DNA of 64,000 nucleotides from Caulobacter sp. SL161 (GCF_026672375.1 NZ_JAPPRA010000001.1:3844001-3908000); one strand, 5' to 3'. Positions 35,319 through 44,331 are shown, counted from the first letter of the stretch. Notes: generated from the sequence alone by a model not told the origin. Program-made: numbers and translations.

Positions 35319-36344
35319 TTAGCCGGGATCGGCGGCGGATCTGGCCTTGAACAGCACCTCGGGACGGGTGCAGATGTTCAGCGGGTTCGACTGCGCCTCG
35401 AGGTCGATCTGCTTCTCGCCGGTCTTATCCAGCGAGGCCATGGCGTAGCGCGGCAGGCCGATCCGGTTGACGGCGCTGAACCAAGGCGCCGGCGCGAACA
35501 CCGTCTGGAACAGCTTGGGCACGCCCAGCGGAATGAAGCGGGCTTCATCCGGGGCGATCTCGACATCGCCATAGCCCGGATACTGCTCGAACACCGCGCC
35601 GCCATAGCGGAAGATGTCCAGCGCATCGCTACCGCGCAGATCGGCCGCTTCCTGCTGCGCCAGATAGGTCTCGCGCATTTCGGGATGGTTCGAGGCGTCG
35701 CGGAAGAAATCCTCGCCGCACATGATGTGAACGCCACGCACAGCGCTGTTCTTCAGAGCGCGGCGCATGTTGTTCTTCACGTCGCCGATCAGGCCGCGAA
35801 CGCGACCGCCGTCGGATTCAGCCCAGGCGGCGCCCAGGTCGAAGTAGACGGTGTCCGGCTCGGCGATGCCGAACTCGTCGAAGTAGTCGTAGATGACCGA
35901 ACCATCGGCATCGAGCACCACGCCCTGGATGGCGCCGAGGCGGTGATATTCCAGGGTGTTGTCCAGCGACATCGCCATGTTCTGATTTTTCTCGTCGCGA
36001 ACCTGCTGCACGCCGACCAGGTCGCTTTCCGAGCCGAAGGCGCGAACGTCCTGGACTTCATCGGCCAGGATCTCGTCAGTGACCGAGATGTGCGGGATGC
36101 GGAACTCGCGGCCTTCGCGCTTGTTGGTCGACATCGGCGTGCCGGGCCCACCGCGCGGGCTGGTCGGGACGATCTGGAGCGTCGAGCCCTTCTTCTCGAT
36201 GAAGATCGACGTCGTGCGCACGCCGCGCTCTTCGAAGATGCCCAGCTCGGCGAAGCGCTGCGGAGGCGTTTCGCTTTCGTTGATGGCGGCAGTCAGGTCC
36301 ATCATGGTGAACAGGCTGCTGCGGAACACGTTGACCAAGGACAT
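35319..36344 (-). CDS. E: Major capsid protein (gpE family)
   Basis: The 341-residue protein has the features of the lambda gpE family: an N-terminal SLFTMMDLTAAINESETPPQ, then GVRTTSIFIEKKGSTLQIVP, FRIPHISVTDEILADEVQDV, and a late DVEIAPDEARFIPLGVPKLF. Length is near lambda gpE (341). It lies next to the decoration protein, as in lambda D-E. It forms the icosahedral shell. Confidence 0.95.
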   Translation of the reverse strand: MSLVNVFRSSLFTMMDLTAAINESETPPQRFAELGIFEERGVRTTSIFIEKKGSTLQIVPTSPRGGPGTPMSTNKREGREFRIPHISVTDEILADEVQDVRAFGSESDLVGVQQVRDEKNQNMAMSLDNTLEYHRLGAIQGVVLDADGSVIYDYFDEFGIAEPDTVYFDLGAAWAESDGGRVRGLIGDVKNNMRRALKNSAVRGVHIMCGEDFFRDASNHPEMRETYLAQQEAADLRGSDALDIFRYGGAVFEQYPGYGDVEIAPDEARFIPLGVPKLFQTVFAPAPWFSAVNRIGLPRYAMASLDKTGEKQIDLEAQSNPLNICTRPEVLFKARSAADPG

Positions 36345-36416
36345 GGTCGAACCTTTCTGTGAAATGTGGGTCTTGGCCGACGTGGTCCCACGAGGCCGAT
36401 GGATGGCAGGCCCGCC

Positions 36417-37079
36417 TTAGCGGGCCTTGACGCCCTGGGTTCGCAGGCTGGCCAGGGCGGCGTTCTTCTGGTTGGTGGTGTGACCGTTCCACGCCAGGAG
36501 GGCGGCCTTGACCTCGCAGTTGAGGTTGTGGACGACGGCTTTCTGGGTCACGCCGACGGCGGTCTTCACGGGCGCGAACAGGATCGCGGTAGCGACCTGG
36601 GTGCCATCGGTCGCCGCAGGATCATGAGGCTTGTACTGACCTTCGTTGGCGTGCGCCGCGTCCGCGACCAGCATCGTCCAGGCGTCGCCGGCGACGTAGT
36701 CGGTCGCGCCATCCGGGAAGGTCCCGCTGAGGCCGCCGATATTGAAGGCCGCGCCGACGACGCCATGCCCGATATCGACACCGCCGGGATCGGAGATCAC
36801 GAACGAACCGGCGTTGGCGGCCGGTTCGATGATCCGCATCTTGTAGGCCCCGATCGGCGTGCCGACCGCGACCGTGATGGTCGGCGCCGCGCCGTTGCCG
36901 GTATTGCCAGCCTCGGCCGTGAGCGTGGCGGTGAGAGCGCCGATCGTCACCTGCCCCAGAACCTGCCCAGCCAGCAGATCCTGGTTGGGCGCGATGACGA
37001 TGGTGTCTCGGCTCAGCGCACCGGGCGCTTCCGAGATGATGTGTTCGCCGGCAGAGCGGCGTTCGGTCATGACGGACAT
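36417..37079 (-). CDS. D: Head decoration protein (gpD-like, extended)
   Basis: The 220-residue protein starts MSVMTERRSAGEHIISEAPG; SRDTIVIAPNQDLLAGQVLG and the C-terminal AVVHNLNCEVKAALLAWNG are typical of the HK/lambda D decoration family. Lambda D is about half this length; the extra middle segment (about 50-140) is Gly/Ala/Thr-rich and seen in many prophage versions. A short hairpin (36409-36426) overlaps its stop codon. Confidence 0.88.
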   Translation of the reverse strand: MSVMTERRSAGEHIISEAPGALSRDTIVIAPNQDLLAGQVLGQVTIGALTATLTAEAGNTGNGAAPTITVAVGTPIGAYKMRIIEPAANAGSFVISDPGGVDIGHGVVGAAFNIGGLSGTFPDGATDYVAGDAWTMLVADAAHANEGQYKPHDPAATDGTQVATAILFAPVKTAVGVTQKAVVHNLNCEVKAALLAWNGHTTNQKNAALASLRTQGVKAR

Positions 37080-37166
37080 GACGCGGTCTCCTCAAGAGGG
37101 GCCGGATAGCCGGCGATTTTTCGGGGGAGGATTGCGAGCGAACCCGGCTCGCAACGGGTCGGGACG

Positions 37167-37190
37167 CCTAGCGCCCGCTCGGGCGCTAGG
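37167..37190. repeat. Inverted repeat at the 3' end of the protease coding region
   Basis: Eleven bases (37167-37177) pair perfectly with 37180-37190 around a 2-base gap. The hairpin spans the TAG that ends the shifted protease frame and lies upstream of the decoration gene. It has no T-tract, so a role in RNA stability or translation is more likely than termination. Confidence 0.6.
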
Positions 37191-37505
37191 CGGCGCGCGA
37201 GGCCGACGCCTTACGGCGGCGATAGATGGCCTCAGGATCGAGGCGCTTGGTCAGAGCGGCGTCGAGCGTGCCGCCGCTCGGAGCCAGGTTCGGGTCGCGA
37301 ACACGATCGGCGAGGCCGGTCTCCTTGCCCGCCGAAGCCAGCAGCTCCTTGGCGGCCGCAACCGTCATGCCCGGTTGGAAGGCCAGCTTCTTGGCCAGCT
37401 TCTCGCGACCACGCGCTTCAGGCAGGTCGAGCACAGCCTGGGCGACCTTGGCGTTGACCTTGGCGGCCGTCGGCTCGTCTTCGCCGCCTTCAGCCTCGGC
37501 CTCAT
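37186..37505 (-). CDS. C-terminal part of S49 protease in a shifted frame
   Basis: After the stop of the S49 frame (37502-37504), the next frame continues with SEDEAEAEGGEDEPTAAKV, ARGREKLAKKLAFQPGMTV and a basic end. That is the usual C-terminal/scaffold-like region of prophage S49 head proteases. The acidic linker carries on across the junction, so the two frames were one gene. A +1 shift (skipping one base) near 37500-37510 restores it. It may be an insertion, a sequencing error or a true +1 frameshift. Confidence 0.65.
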
Positions 37506-38671
37506 CCTCGGACCTCGGTGTCATCGGCCTGGTCTTCGCCCTCGGGCGCAGCGTCTTCGCCATCTTCGGGCATTTCGGCCATGGCGGCCCGGATCTGATC
37601 ATTGTTGAGGCCGGCCTTTTTCAAGCCAGCCAGGACTTCACTGCGCTTCACGTCAGTCTCCTTCGCGGGGGATAGAGCCCCGGGCGCCTTGGCGGGCGGG
37701 GCAGGGGAAATCGGGGTCGCAAGCGAGGCCTTCAGGGCCTCAAACGCCTCGCGCTCGGTCATCACGGCGTCGATCAGCCCGACCTTGAGCGCCGAATAGG
37801 CCGGATCGTCGCTGTCGCCGTAGAAGCAGCCGGCCTGGGTGCCGATCACGACCTCTTCGGTCAGGTTTTCGCGGCCCTTGAGCACGTCGGCGACGAACCA
37901 GCGGCCGCACTGCTGCACATCCGCGTTCAAATCAGTCTTCGCCGTCTCCGAGAGCGGCTCGTCCCAAGCGCCATCAGTCTTTTTCAGGCCGAACTTGAAC
38001 TTGGTGATGGTGAGACCGTCGGCAGAGAGACCCTTGCTCGCCTCACAGTGGCCAATGACCGCGCCGATCGATCCGACGCCGCTCTCGCGGGCGGCGACAA
38101 CATGATCACCTTGGGCGACGATCCAGTACGCCGCCGAATAGGCCCGCTCGCAGAAAAACCAGATGGGCTTGCCGCCCGCCTTGGCGCGATTTTCTCGAAG
38201 AAACTTGGCGAGCTGCGGCAAACCAGCGGCGGCAATACCGCCATTGCAGCGGATGCGCCCAAAGACAGCCCGCACATTCGCGTCGGCGGCCATCTCCTCG
38301 AACGCCATCAGCAGGGTGTCATAGCCGTGATACCAGCAGTCGCCCCAGCCAAAGCCCTCCTCCATCAGCGGGCCATCGACTTCAATGACACCGACGCCAT
38401 CCTTCAGCGCCCAGCCAAAGCCGATGTGCTCAGGCTCACCCATCCAGCGCGGCAGGGCGACCATCGGCTCGGTGACGCACGCGCCATCGTGCTCGGCGGA
38501 AGCCTCGGCGCGGAAAAGGCGGCGCGCGCCGCCGATGAACGCCGATAGAGCCGAACGCCGTTCGCCGGTCGCCACCACGCCCAGCATCTGGGCATAGGGC
38601 AGCACCGAGCTTTCGAGCATCAGCAAGGGTCGGCCGGTCAGCTCGGCCGCCAGAAGAGCGGGATTGCGCAT
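37502..38671 (-). CDS. Head maturation protease, S49 (SppA-like) family
   Basis: The 389-residue protein has the ClpP-like fold of S49 peptidases: GVGVIEVDGPLM, then ERAYSAAYWIVAQGD with the candidate catalytic serine, and SGVGSIGAVIGHCEASKGL with the general-base lysine. It would act like lambda gpC, trimming head proteins in the prohead. The frame stops early in an acidic linker (EDGEDAAPEGEDQADD); the expected C-terminal domain lies in the next frame (37186-37505). A palindrome copy falls at codons 36-40 (E-R-R-S). Confidence 0.87.
   Translation of the reverse strand: MRNPALLAAELTGRPLLMLESSVLPYAQMLGVVATGERRSALSAFIGGARRLFRAEASAEHDGACVTEPMVALPRWMGEPEHIGFGWALKDGVGVIEVDGPLMEEGFGWGDCWYHGYDTLLMAFEEMAADANVRAVFGRIRCNGGIAAAGLPQLAKFLRENRAKAGGKPIWFFCERAYSAAYWIVAQGDHVVAARESGVGSIGAVIGHCEASKGLSADGLTITKFKFGLKKTDGAWDEPLSETAKTDLNADVQQCGRWFVADVLKGRENLTEEVVIGTQAGCFYGDSDDPAYSALKVGLIDAVMTEREAFEALKASLATPISPAPPAKAPGALSPAKETDVKRSEVLAGLKKAGLNNDQIRAAMAEMPEDGEDAAPEGEDQADDTEVRG
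38552..38564. repeat. 13-bp palindrome CGAACGSCGTTCG, copy 6
   Basis: Exact copy in the 5' part of the S49 protease gene, read as E-R-R-S. This is a second reading frame relative to the palindrome. Confidence 0.88.
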
Positions 38672-38682
38672 TTGAGGTGTCC

Positions 38683-40302
38683 CTAGGGGTTTGGCTTGTC
38701 GTCTTCAGACGTGCCCCGCATCGCCATCATGGCGGCCAGGGCAGGAGGGGTCAGACCAGCGTCGTGCCACATCCCCTTTTGACGCTTCAGGCCCGCGAGG
38801 TTCAGGTCGAAGTCGATACCCTGCTCGGCCGCGACATCTTCCCAGTTGTTGAAGCCCGCCTCGACTTGCAGGATCGCACCGGCGGGCTCCTTGACCGGAT
38901 CGACCCAGCCCCGTGCCGGACCCAGCCAACGGCCGCGCAGATAGGCGGCGGGACGCTCATAGAGGTCCTCCCAGGTCGCACCGTTGGGAAGTTCGATCTT
39001 GCCTTGGTCGATGCCATCCTCGGTGACGGCGAGCAGCCACGGCGTAGCCACCATCATCGCCACCATCGAGCGCTGGCGTTGGATGCCGCGCCAGACCTCG
39101 ATCAGCGCCGCGCGCGCCGAGGAATAGTTCACCTTCGACCAGTCCATCGCGATCTGCTCGTAGGTGATGCCCAGCGACGAGGCGATCGACCGCAGGAAGA
39201 CGGTCGTAAAGCTTTCGAACGCGACCGTTTCACGCGGCGTCGTGAGGAACTTCAGCTCGTCGCCCGGGAACAGGTGCTGGATCCTCGCACCGGCAAGGCG
39301 CGGATCGGCGGTCTCGTAGAATTTTTGCCGCAGATCCTGGTAGCCGGCGGTCGCCGACGACATCAGGTGATCTTGAGCGACGGCCGGATCGAAGCTTGAA
39401 ACGATCGTCCCCGCGAACAGAGAGTTGATCGTGCTGTTGGCCAGCTCGTTGTCAGTGAGCCGCGACGCACCCTTGAAGCGCGCCAGCCCAGCCACCAGAC
39501 GGGAGACACCGCGCGACTGGCCAGGCCGACGCTTTTCGAACAGGTGAGTGACCTTGGGCCGACCGTACGGCTCGTTGCGCTCGACCCGCTCCCAAGTCAT
39601 GGACTTAGATGTCGAGCCTAGAACATCACCAGGGTGGGCGTTGCGGAAGTGGTAGGCGATCGGGGCGTTGTAGCGGTCCTTCTCGACGCCACCGCGAATG
39701 TGATCATCGTCAGCGACGCCATTGGGGTTGGATAGACGGTCGCTGTCCAGGACCTGGACGCAGGTTCGGAAACCCCAGCCCGGCCGCTCGCGCATGCGCA
39801 AAACAGAGACACCGTCGCCCGTGACCTCCGCCTCCATCACTTGAAGGTAGAGCAGCCATGAAGCGGTCAGTGTGTCTTCGGCGTCGCACCGACACAGCGG
39901 ATCTTCACCCCAGAGCCGGTAGTTGCTTTCGATCTGCGACCCGAGCGTTTGAGCCTGTTCTTCGGTGATGCCCAAGGCTTGCGCATCAGGCCGGATAATC
40001 GGCCGCCAGCCCGCGCCGACCAGCATGTCAAGTTTGCGATCGACGCCGCCCTGAGCCCAGGGCTCGTTCTGCATCAGCTCGCGCGTGCGCGCGACCGCCA
40101 GGTCTCGTGACCAGAGCCAACTCGCGTCGGCCGATTGCTGCGACGGCAGCCATCCGCCGACATCCTGACCACGCGTCTGGCCGGCCTTGTAGCCGACATT
40201 GAAAGACAGGTCGGTGCCCTCGCGGTTAGCCATGGCGCGGACGGCGGCGCCGATCCCTTGCGGAAGCGGGGAGCCCGTCGGGCCGAGAAGTTGCCGATCC
40301 AT
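38683..40302 (-). CDS. B: Portal protein (lambda gpB family)
   Basis: The 539-residue protein shows portal-family signatures: WLWSRDLAVARTRELMQNEP, VEAEVTGDGVSVLRMR-like text, SRGVSRLVAGLARFKG, and SSLGITYEQIAMDWSKVNYS, the last highly typical of lambda-family portals. I start at ATG 40302, directly after the gpW stop. It forms the dodecameric DNA entry ring of the head. Confidence 0.95.
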   Translation of the reverse strand: MDRQLLGPTGSPLPQGIGAAVRAMANREGTDLSFNVGYKAGQTRGQDVGGWLPSQQSADASWLWSRDLAVARTRELMQNEPWAQGGVDRKLDMLVGAGWRPIIRPDAQALGITEEQAQTLGSQIESNYRLWGEDPLCRCDAEDTLTASWLLYLQVMEAEVTGDGVSVLRMRERPGWGFRTCVQVLDSDRLSNPNGVADDDHIRGGVEKDRYNAPIAYHFRNAHPGDVLGSTSKSMTWERVERNEPYGRPKVTHLFEKRRPGQSRGVSRLVAGLARFKGASRLTDNELANSTINSLFAGTIVSSFDPAVAQDHLMSSATAGYQDLRQKFYETADPRLAGARIQHLFPGDELKFLTTPRETVAFESFTTVFLRSIASSLGITYEQIAMDWSKVNYSSARAALIEVWRGIQRQRSMVAMMVATPWLLAVTEDGIDQGKIELPNGATWEDLYERPAAYLRGRWLGPARGWVDPVKEPAGAILQVEAGFNNWEDVAAEQGIDFDLNLAGLKRQKGMWHDAGLTPPALAAMMAMRGTSEDDKPNP

Positions 40303-40303
40303 A

Positions 40304-40552
40304 CTAGGCCCCGAACGTCGGCGTAATCGCGCCGCCGCTGACGACGCCGCCACCAAGGCGATTGACGATCGAGCGCGCCTCGAAGATCGCCCGGGACAGT
40401 TCCTGCATCGAAACCGGATCGGCGTATTCGACGCCGCCGACCTCGTACTTCACCGACTTGACCTGGACGCCCTTGAAGCGGTCCAGCTCCGCAGCCTCCA
40501 GCGCGGCCAACCGGGCTGTCGCCAGTTCCAGATTTTCGCGCCAGTTGGCCAT
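40304..40552 (-). CDS. W: Head-tail connector gpW family
   Basis: The 82-residue protein (MANWRENLELATARLAALEA) contains GVQVKSVKYEVGGVEYADPV and an Arg/Val helix, typical of the gpW/gp16-like family that sits beneath the portal. It lies between terminase and portal as in lambda. Its ATG overlaps the terminase stop by one base. Confidence 0.9.
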   Translation of the reverse strand: MANWRENLELATARLAALEAAELDRFKGVQVKSVKYEVGGVEYADPVSMQELSRAIFEARSIVNRLGGGVVSGGAITPTFGA

Positions 40553-42771
40553 CAGGTTCCTCTCATGTCGCGTGCAAGCTTGAGCAGCGGGTGGACGTTT
40601 TCGACGGGATCGTCGGCAGGCGGCGGCGAACGGCGTTCGGGAGCAGCGGCGGGCGCGTTGGCCGGTGGCAGCGCAGGAGCGCCAGACCACAGACCCTCGA
40701 GAGGTAGTTGACCCTCGCGCGACGGTTCTCGCCGCCGCTCCGCAATCAGCCGCTTCCAGTCTTCCTCGGTCATCACGTCAGGCAGGAATGACCAGGCGAT
40801 GGCGTGGCAGTAGACGGCCATGTCCAACTGCTCGTTGCGGACACCCTTGACCGGTTCCCAGATCTCGTACTTTCGAGGCGGCTTTTTCGAAGGGTCTGGC
40901 GGCAGCAGGACTTCAGCCGTCATCTGCTGGAAATCCAGCTCGGAAGCCGTGCCCTCGAGCGTGACTGATCCCGGCAGATGCTCGCCCAGCTCGACCCCCG
41001 CCAGGGTTTGGGCCAGGCCGAAGTAGATTTCCTTTTTTATGCCGTGCGTACCGACGAGGTAGAGCTGGACTTCGCCGACCACTCGACGCCCGACCTTCGC
41101 CTTTCGGCGGGTGCCCGCCTCGATCGGGAAGGTCTGTTTCTTTTCCTTTTCGGACGCACCCTTCAGCGCCATCACGTTCGGGCGGCCCATGCAGAACACG
41201 TAAGCCCGGTTCGTGTGGTGCCCGCCCGTATCGACGCCCACGCGGTCAAAGCCGATCGGCCGACAGGCGTCACCTTCGTAGGTTCGCTTGGTAATGTCGG
41301 CCATCTCCGACCAAGCTCTTGGATCGACCGGCGGGATCGGGATGATGCCGCTGTCAATCCGCGCGTAGCGCCTTCCCTTGGCGCCCTCGGGTAGCGGCCC
41401 CGCGGGACCGACCACCCACACCGCCCATTCGAGGCGGTCACCCTGAACGTCTACGGCCAGGAACACCGTCCAAGCCCAGGGCGGGATGCGTCCGCGCTCG
41501 ACCATGGCGATGGCCGCAGCCTCGGTGCGCTTCTCGTAGAGACGCGCGGTCGCCGGGCGATCATAAGCTGCCTCGAACGGCAACCCGAGCACTTGCTGCC
41601 AGAACGTGACCAGGGCCTCGGGATCGTCGGACTTCATTGCCTCGTCGAACTCGACGAAAATCCGCGACCAGGTCGTGAACGGCGAATAAGCTTGCCAGAT
41701 ACCGTCGAAGGACGGGTCGCGCCCCTCGAGGAGCGCGCCCTGACAGTCCGGACCCCGGCGGCCTAGCCAGTATTCCCACGCGCCGTGTTCGATACACGGC
41801 GGCGGCGGGATGTTCGGATGTTCAAGATCCGGTGTGCCGTCCGCCTTCTGGTGCTGGAAGCAAGCCAGCCAACCACCGTTTCCGGCGTCGGCCTGGTCCA
41901 GCATCCAGCGCTTATGCTCGTGGCCGATAGGCTCGCCGCAACTGTTCGATTGGCAGATGAAGAACGGTCGTCCGCCCTCGCACTGCATGTTCTCCCAAAG
42001 CAGGAGCTGCTTGGCGTTACAGTGCGGGCAGGGAACGTAGTACTTTTCGTGCGTACGCCGTTCGATCTCGACCGTGACTGGGCAGTCGCCGACGAACTTG
42101 GGCGTGCCGCCACCCAACTCCTTGGCGTCATCGCCCCAGGCCAGTGTCCGGGTCCGGCCCTGACGGATCGGCGAACCCCGGCCGCCGACATCGCGAGGAT
42201 AGGACGAGGGCTCTTCGAAGATCAGCAGGCCGATGTCGGACTGCTGAAGCTGGGCTTCGGAACCGGCGTTCGCGATCTTTAGGAAGCCGCCGCGAAACCG
42301 CTTGTGGTACTTGGTCGAGCTGTTCTCGGCCCCGGCCTTCACGGCCATGATCTTCAGACCGACCTTGGGCGAGGCCCGGATGTTCGGCGAGAAGACTTCC
42401 TTCTCGAAGTCCTTCTGCTTTTGATCGCTAGCGCAAACGACCATGGCCGAACGCGGCGCGGTGTCGATGCAGTGCATCGCCGAGTTTAGGAAGACCTGCG
42501 TCTTTCCGGTCTTTGCCGACCATCGCAGCCAGACCGATCCGCAAGGATGATCGACGCCGCTGACGTCCATCGGCCGCCGCATGTACGGCGCGACGCTGGT
42601 CTTCCACCGGCCGGTGATCCTCGCGCCAGACTCTGGCGAGATGTACCGATACTCGTCGGACCAGACCGAGACAGTTTGTTCGACTGGCGGCGTCGCATTT
42701 GCGGCGACCGCCGAGAACATCACCGCCCACCCGACCGCCAGGCCAGGGAACTGCGATCGAAGCGCGCTCAT
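40552..42771 (-). CDS. A: Terminase large subunit (GpA family)
   Basis: The 739-residue packaging motor has a Walker A-like SAKTGKTQ, a Walker B-type IGLLIFEEPSSYP and a zinc ribbon (CPHCNAK ... CQSNSCG). Nuclease-domain acidic residues are seen in AVDVQGDRLEW and GVDTGGHHTNRA, and the end has QLDMAVYCHAIA. It would cleave concatemers at cos and pump DNA into the head. The start overlaps the small-subunit stop (ATGA). A palindrome copy lies near its 3' end, 75 bases upstream of the gpW start. Confidence 0.95.
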   Translation of the reverse strand: MSALRSQFPGLAVGWAVMFSAVAANATPPVEQTVSVWSDEYRYISPESGARITGRWKTSVAPYMRRPMDVSGVDHPCGSVWLRWSAKTGKTQVFLNSAMHCIDTAPRSAMVVCASDQKQKDFEKEVFSPNIRASPKVGLKIMAVKAGAENSSTKYHKRFRGGFLKIANAGSEAQLQQSDIGLLIFEEPSSYPRDVGGRGSPIRQGRTRTLAWGDDAKELGGGTPKFVGDCPVTVEIERRTHEKYYVPCPHCNAKQLLLWENMQCEGGRPFFICQSNSCGEPIGHEHKRWMLDQADAGNGGWLACFQHQKADGTPDLEHPNIPPPPCIEHGAWEYWLGRRGPDCQGALLEGRDPSFDGIWQAYSPFTTWSRIFVEFDEAMKSDDPEALVTFWQQVLGLPFEAAYDRPATARLYEKRTEAAAIAMVERGRIPPWAWTVFLAVDVQGDRLEWAVWVVGPAGPLPEGAKGRRYARIDSGIIPIPPVDPRAWSEMADITKRTYEGDACRPIGFDRVGVDTGGHHTNRAYVFCMGRPNVMALKGASEKEKKQTFPIEAGTRRKAKVGRRVVGEVQLYLVGTHGIKKEIYFGLAQTLAGVELGEHLPGSVTLEGTASELDFQQMTAEVLLPPDPSKKPPRKYEIWEPVKGVRNEQLDMAVYCHAIAWSFLPDVMTEEDWKRLIAERRREPSREGQLPLEGLWSGAPALPPANAPAAAPERRSPPPADDPVENVHPLLKLARDMRGT
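40627..40639. repeat. 13-bp palindrome CGAACGSCGTTCG, copy 7
   Basis: Exact copy near the 3' end of the terminase gene, read as E-R-R-S, about 75 bases before the gpW start. Confidence 0.88.
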
Positions 42772-43448
42772 GCGACGGCAGCGTTCGCCTTGCCAGCGCG
42801 CAGCCGAACCGCGTGCGCGGCGAGCGTCATCAGCCTATCCAGGGCCTCGCCCGTGCTCTCGTTGCCAGCAGCCAGCGCCTTGCCGATCCGCGTCGCGAAG
42901 CGATCCTGACCAACACGGTCGTATCGCTTGAGGGCCGCTCGTAGGGTGCGAACCTTCTCAGACGGCAGGCCAAGCTCCGCCGCCAGACGTTCAGCGAAAT
43001 CGGCGCGAACCTCGACAAACGCGGCGCGCATCTCGACGATCGCCTCTGCTGCACCGGCGTCGACCTCAGCCACATCGGTCAGCTTACCTTCCTCGGCGGC
43101 CTCTTCGCGAAGCTCGCGACGCAACTGGACAGCCTTGAGCTGGCGATGCTCGTCCAGCTTGACGGGCTCGTCCCGCGCCGCCGACGTGGGATTGGGCGTC
43201 GGCGGCGCGGCCTCGGTGGCGGGAACGCTATGCAGCGCCTCACCGCTCATCACCGACCGGGTGTAGTTGTTCTTTCGATGATCGCGCACGGCCTCAAAGT
43301 CGACCATGACCTCGCGGCCGACTTTCCCCAGCTTCAGGCTATGGGCGTCGCAATACCGCGAGAGCGCCGACCGCTCGATGACGTCGCCGGCAGCCGTCAG
43401 CAGCTCGGCGGCGCGAGCCACTGACACCCGCCCGATAGGACCGGACAT
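42768..43448 (-). CDS. Terminase small subunit-like protein (Nu1 position)
   Basis: The 226-residue protein starts with an MSGPIGRVSVARAAELLTAA helix-turn-helix region (about 5-60) as in gpNu1, which binds cos DNA. A Pro/Ala linker and a long charged helical part (about 95-215) follow. It overlaps terminase A by four bases. It is the first gene after the intrinsic terminator at 43641-43675, so it heads the structural operon. Confidence 0.7.
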   Translation of the reverse strand: MSGPIGRVSVARAAELLTAAGDVIERSALSRYCDAHSLKLGKVGREVMVDFEAVRDHRKNNYTRSVMSGEALHSVPATEAAPPTPNPTSAARDEPVKLDEHRQLKAVQLRRELREEAAEEGKLTDVAEVDAGAAEAIVEMRAAFVEVRADFAERLAAELGLPSEKVRTLRAALKRYDRVGQDRFATRIGKALAAGNESTGEALDRLMTLAAHAVRLRAGKANAAVA

Positions 43449-43640
43449 GTGTGCTCAACCGTGATGAAGGGAAACGTGCAATCCGTGCGCCTTTGCGCGC
43501 GGCTCACACAAGAAAGCGAGCGCGACTTTGAACGCGCCGTATCCCTCAGAGGCCCGGAAGGACCCGCGAAGGTAGGCCGAGGGCCTCGTCAGCGGACGAT
43601 CCGCCGCGCGATCGGATCGCCGATGTTGCCTTTAGGCACG

Positions 43641-43675
43641 AAAAAGCCCGCACGATCGGACGACCGGCGGGCTTT
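43641..43675 (-). terminator. Intrinsic terminator between NusG-like gene and packaging genes
   Basis: Nine bases (43643-43651, AAAGCCCGC) pair perfectly with 43667-43675 (GCGGGCTTT), loop 15. Leftward transcription runs straight into TTTTT (complement of 43641-43645). It stands about 100 bases after the NusG-like stop and about 190 bases before the terminase small-subunit start. Confidence 0.85.
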
Positions 43676-43694
43676 CAGTCAGGGGAATGGGTGG

Positions 43695-43798
43695 CCTAGA
43701 TGGCTGCCGCACCCGGCCTCGCTAGAGCGTGGCCAAGGTGCAGAGCGATTGCCTTAGATGGCTGCCGCACCCAGCCTTACTTCAGTGTGGCCAAGGTG
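43695..43798. repeat. 46-bp direct repeat at the end of the NusG-like gene
   Basis: Copy A (43695-43740) and copy B (43753-43798) share TAGATGGCTGCCGCACCC and GTGGCCAAGGTG at the same spacing, 58 bases apart. Copy B contains the last codons of the NusG-like gene (T-L-A-T-L-K-stop); copy A repeats them as T-L-A-T-L-stop. It lies in the 328-base gap 43449-43776, before the terminator. It could be a partial gene duplication or an RNA site used by the antiterminator. Confidence 0.85.
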
Positions 43799-44331
43799 AC
43801 GACTTTGGACGTCTCGCGTCCGAGTAGGTTGAATAAGATCTCTGCGCGAGTCTTGTCAACCGGCTGAACGAAGATCGCGTCAAGGTCTCCAGCCTCACCC
43901 GCGTACCGAACAGCATCGCCACGCTGCCAGCGCTCGGGCTCAGGCGCGGCCTGGGCGACCTTGATGAACCCGTTTTCTTCCCGCGCCTGAAGCGCTTCGA
44001 TGATGCGCGGTGGCACGGCAACAGGACGCTGGTCAGGCCCGACGAAGACCGAGGACACGCCGATCGTGCCGTACATCGACCGCCACCATCCGATCGATGC
44101 GTCGCTCAACCGGACGAACAGATACCGAGGGAAGAACGGCCGGATGTTCAGACCGCCCTTCGGATTGCGCGGCGTCTTCGGCGCCTCGCTCACCGCTAGA
44201 GGCACATAGACCTCGAACTTCTGGGCCTCCAAGCGCGCACGAGCGGTGCGATCCATGCCGGGCTTGGCGACCACGACACACCACCGGCCGACCAGGTCAG
44301 CACCATCCTCACCACCACCAAAGTCAGCCAT
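43777..44331 (-). CDS. NusG-like transcription antitermination factor (phage paralog)
   Basis: The 184-residue protein shows the NusG N-terminal (NGN) fold: RWCVVVAKPGMDRTARARLE, FEVYVPLAVSE, FFPRYLFVRLSD and a GVSSVFVGPDQRPVAVP segment. A short KOW-like C-terminus follows (RGDAVRYAGEAGDLDAIFVQ). In length and motifs it resembles RfaH-type NusG paralogs that keep RNA polymerase running past terminators. It is the last early gene before an intrinsic terminator and the structural operon, where lambda Q-type factors act. I start at 44331 (MADFGGG), overlapping the upstream stop. Confidence 0.87.
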   Translation of the reverse strand: MADFGGGEDGADLVGRWCVVVAKPGMDRTARARLEAQKFEVYVPLAVSEAPKTPRNPKGGLNIRPFFPRYLFVRLSDASIGWWRSMYGTIGVSSVFVGPDQRPVAVPPRIIEALQAREENGFIKVAQAAPEPERWQRGDAVRYAGEAGDLDAIFVQPVDKTRAEILFNLLGRETSKVVTLATLK

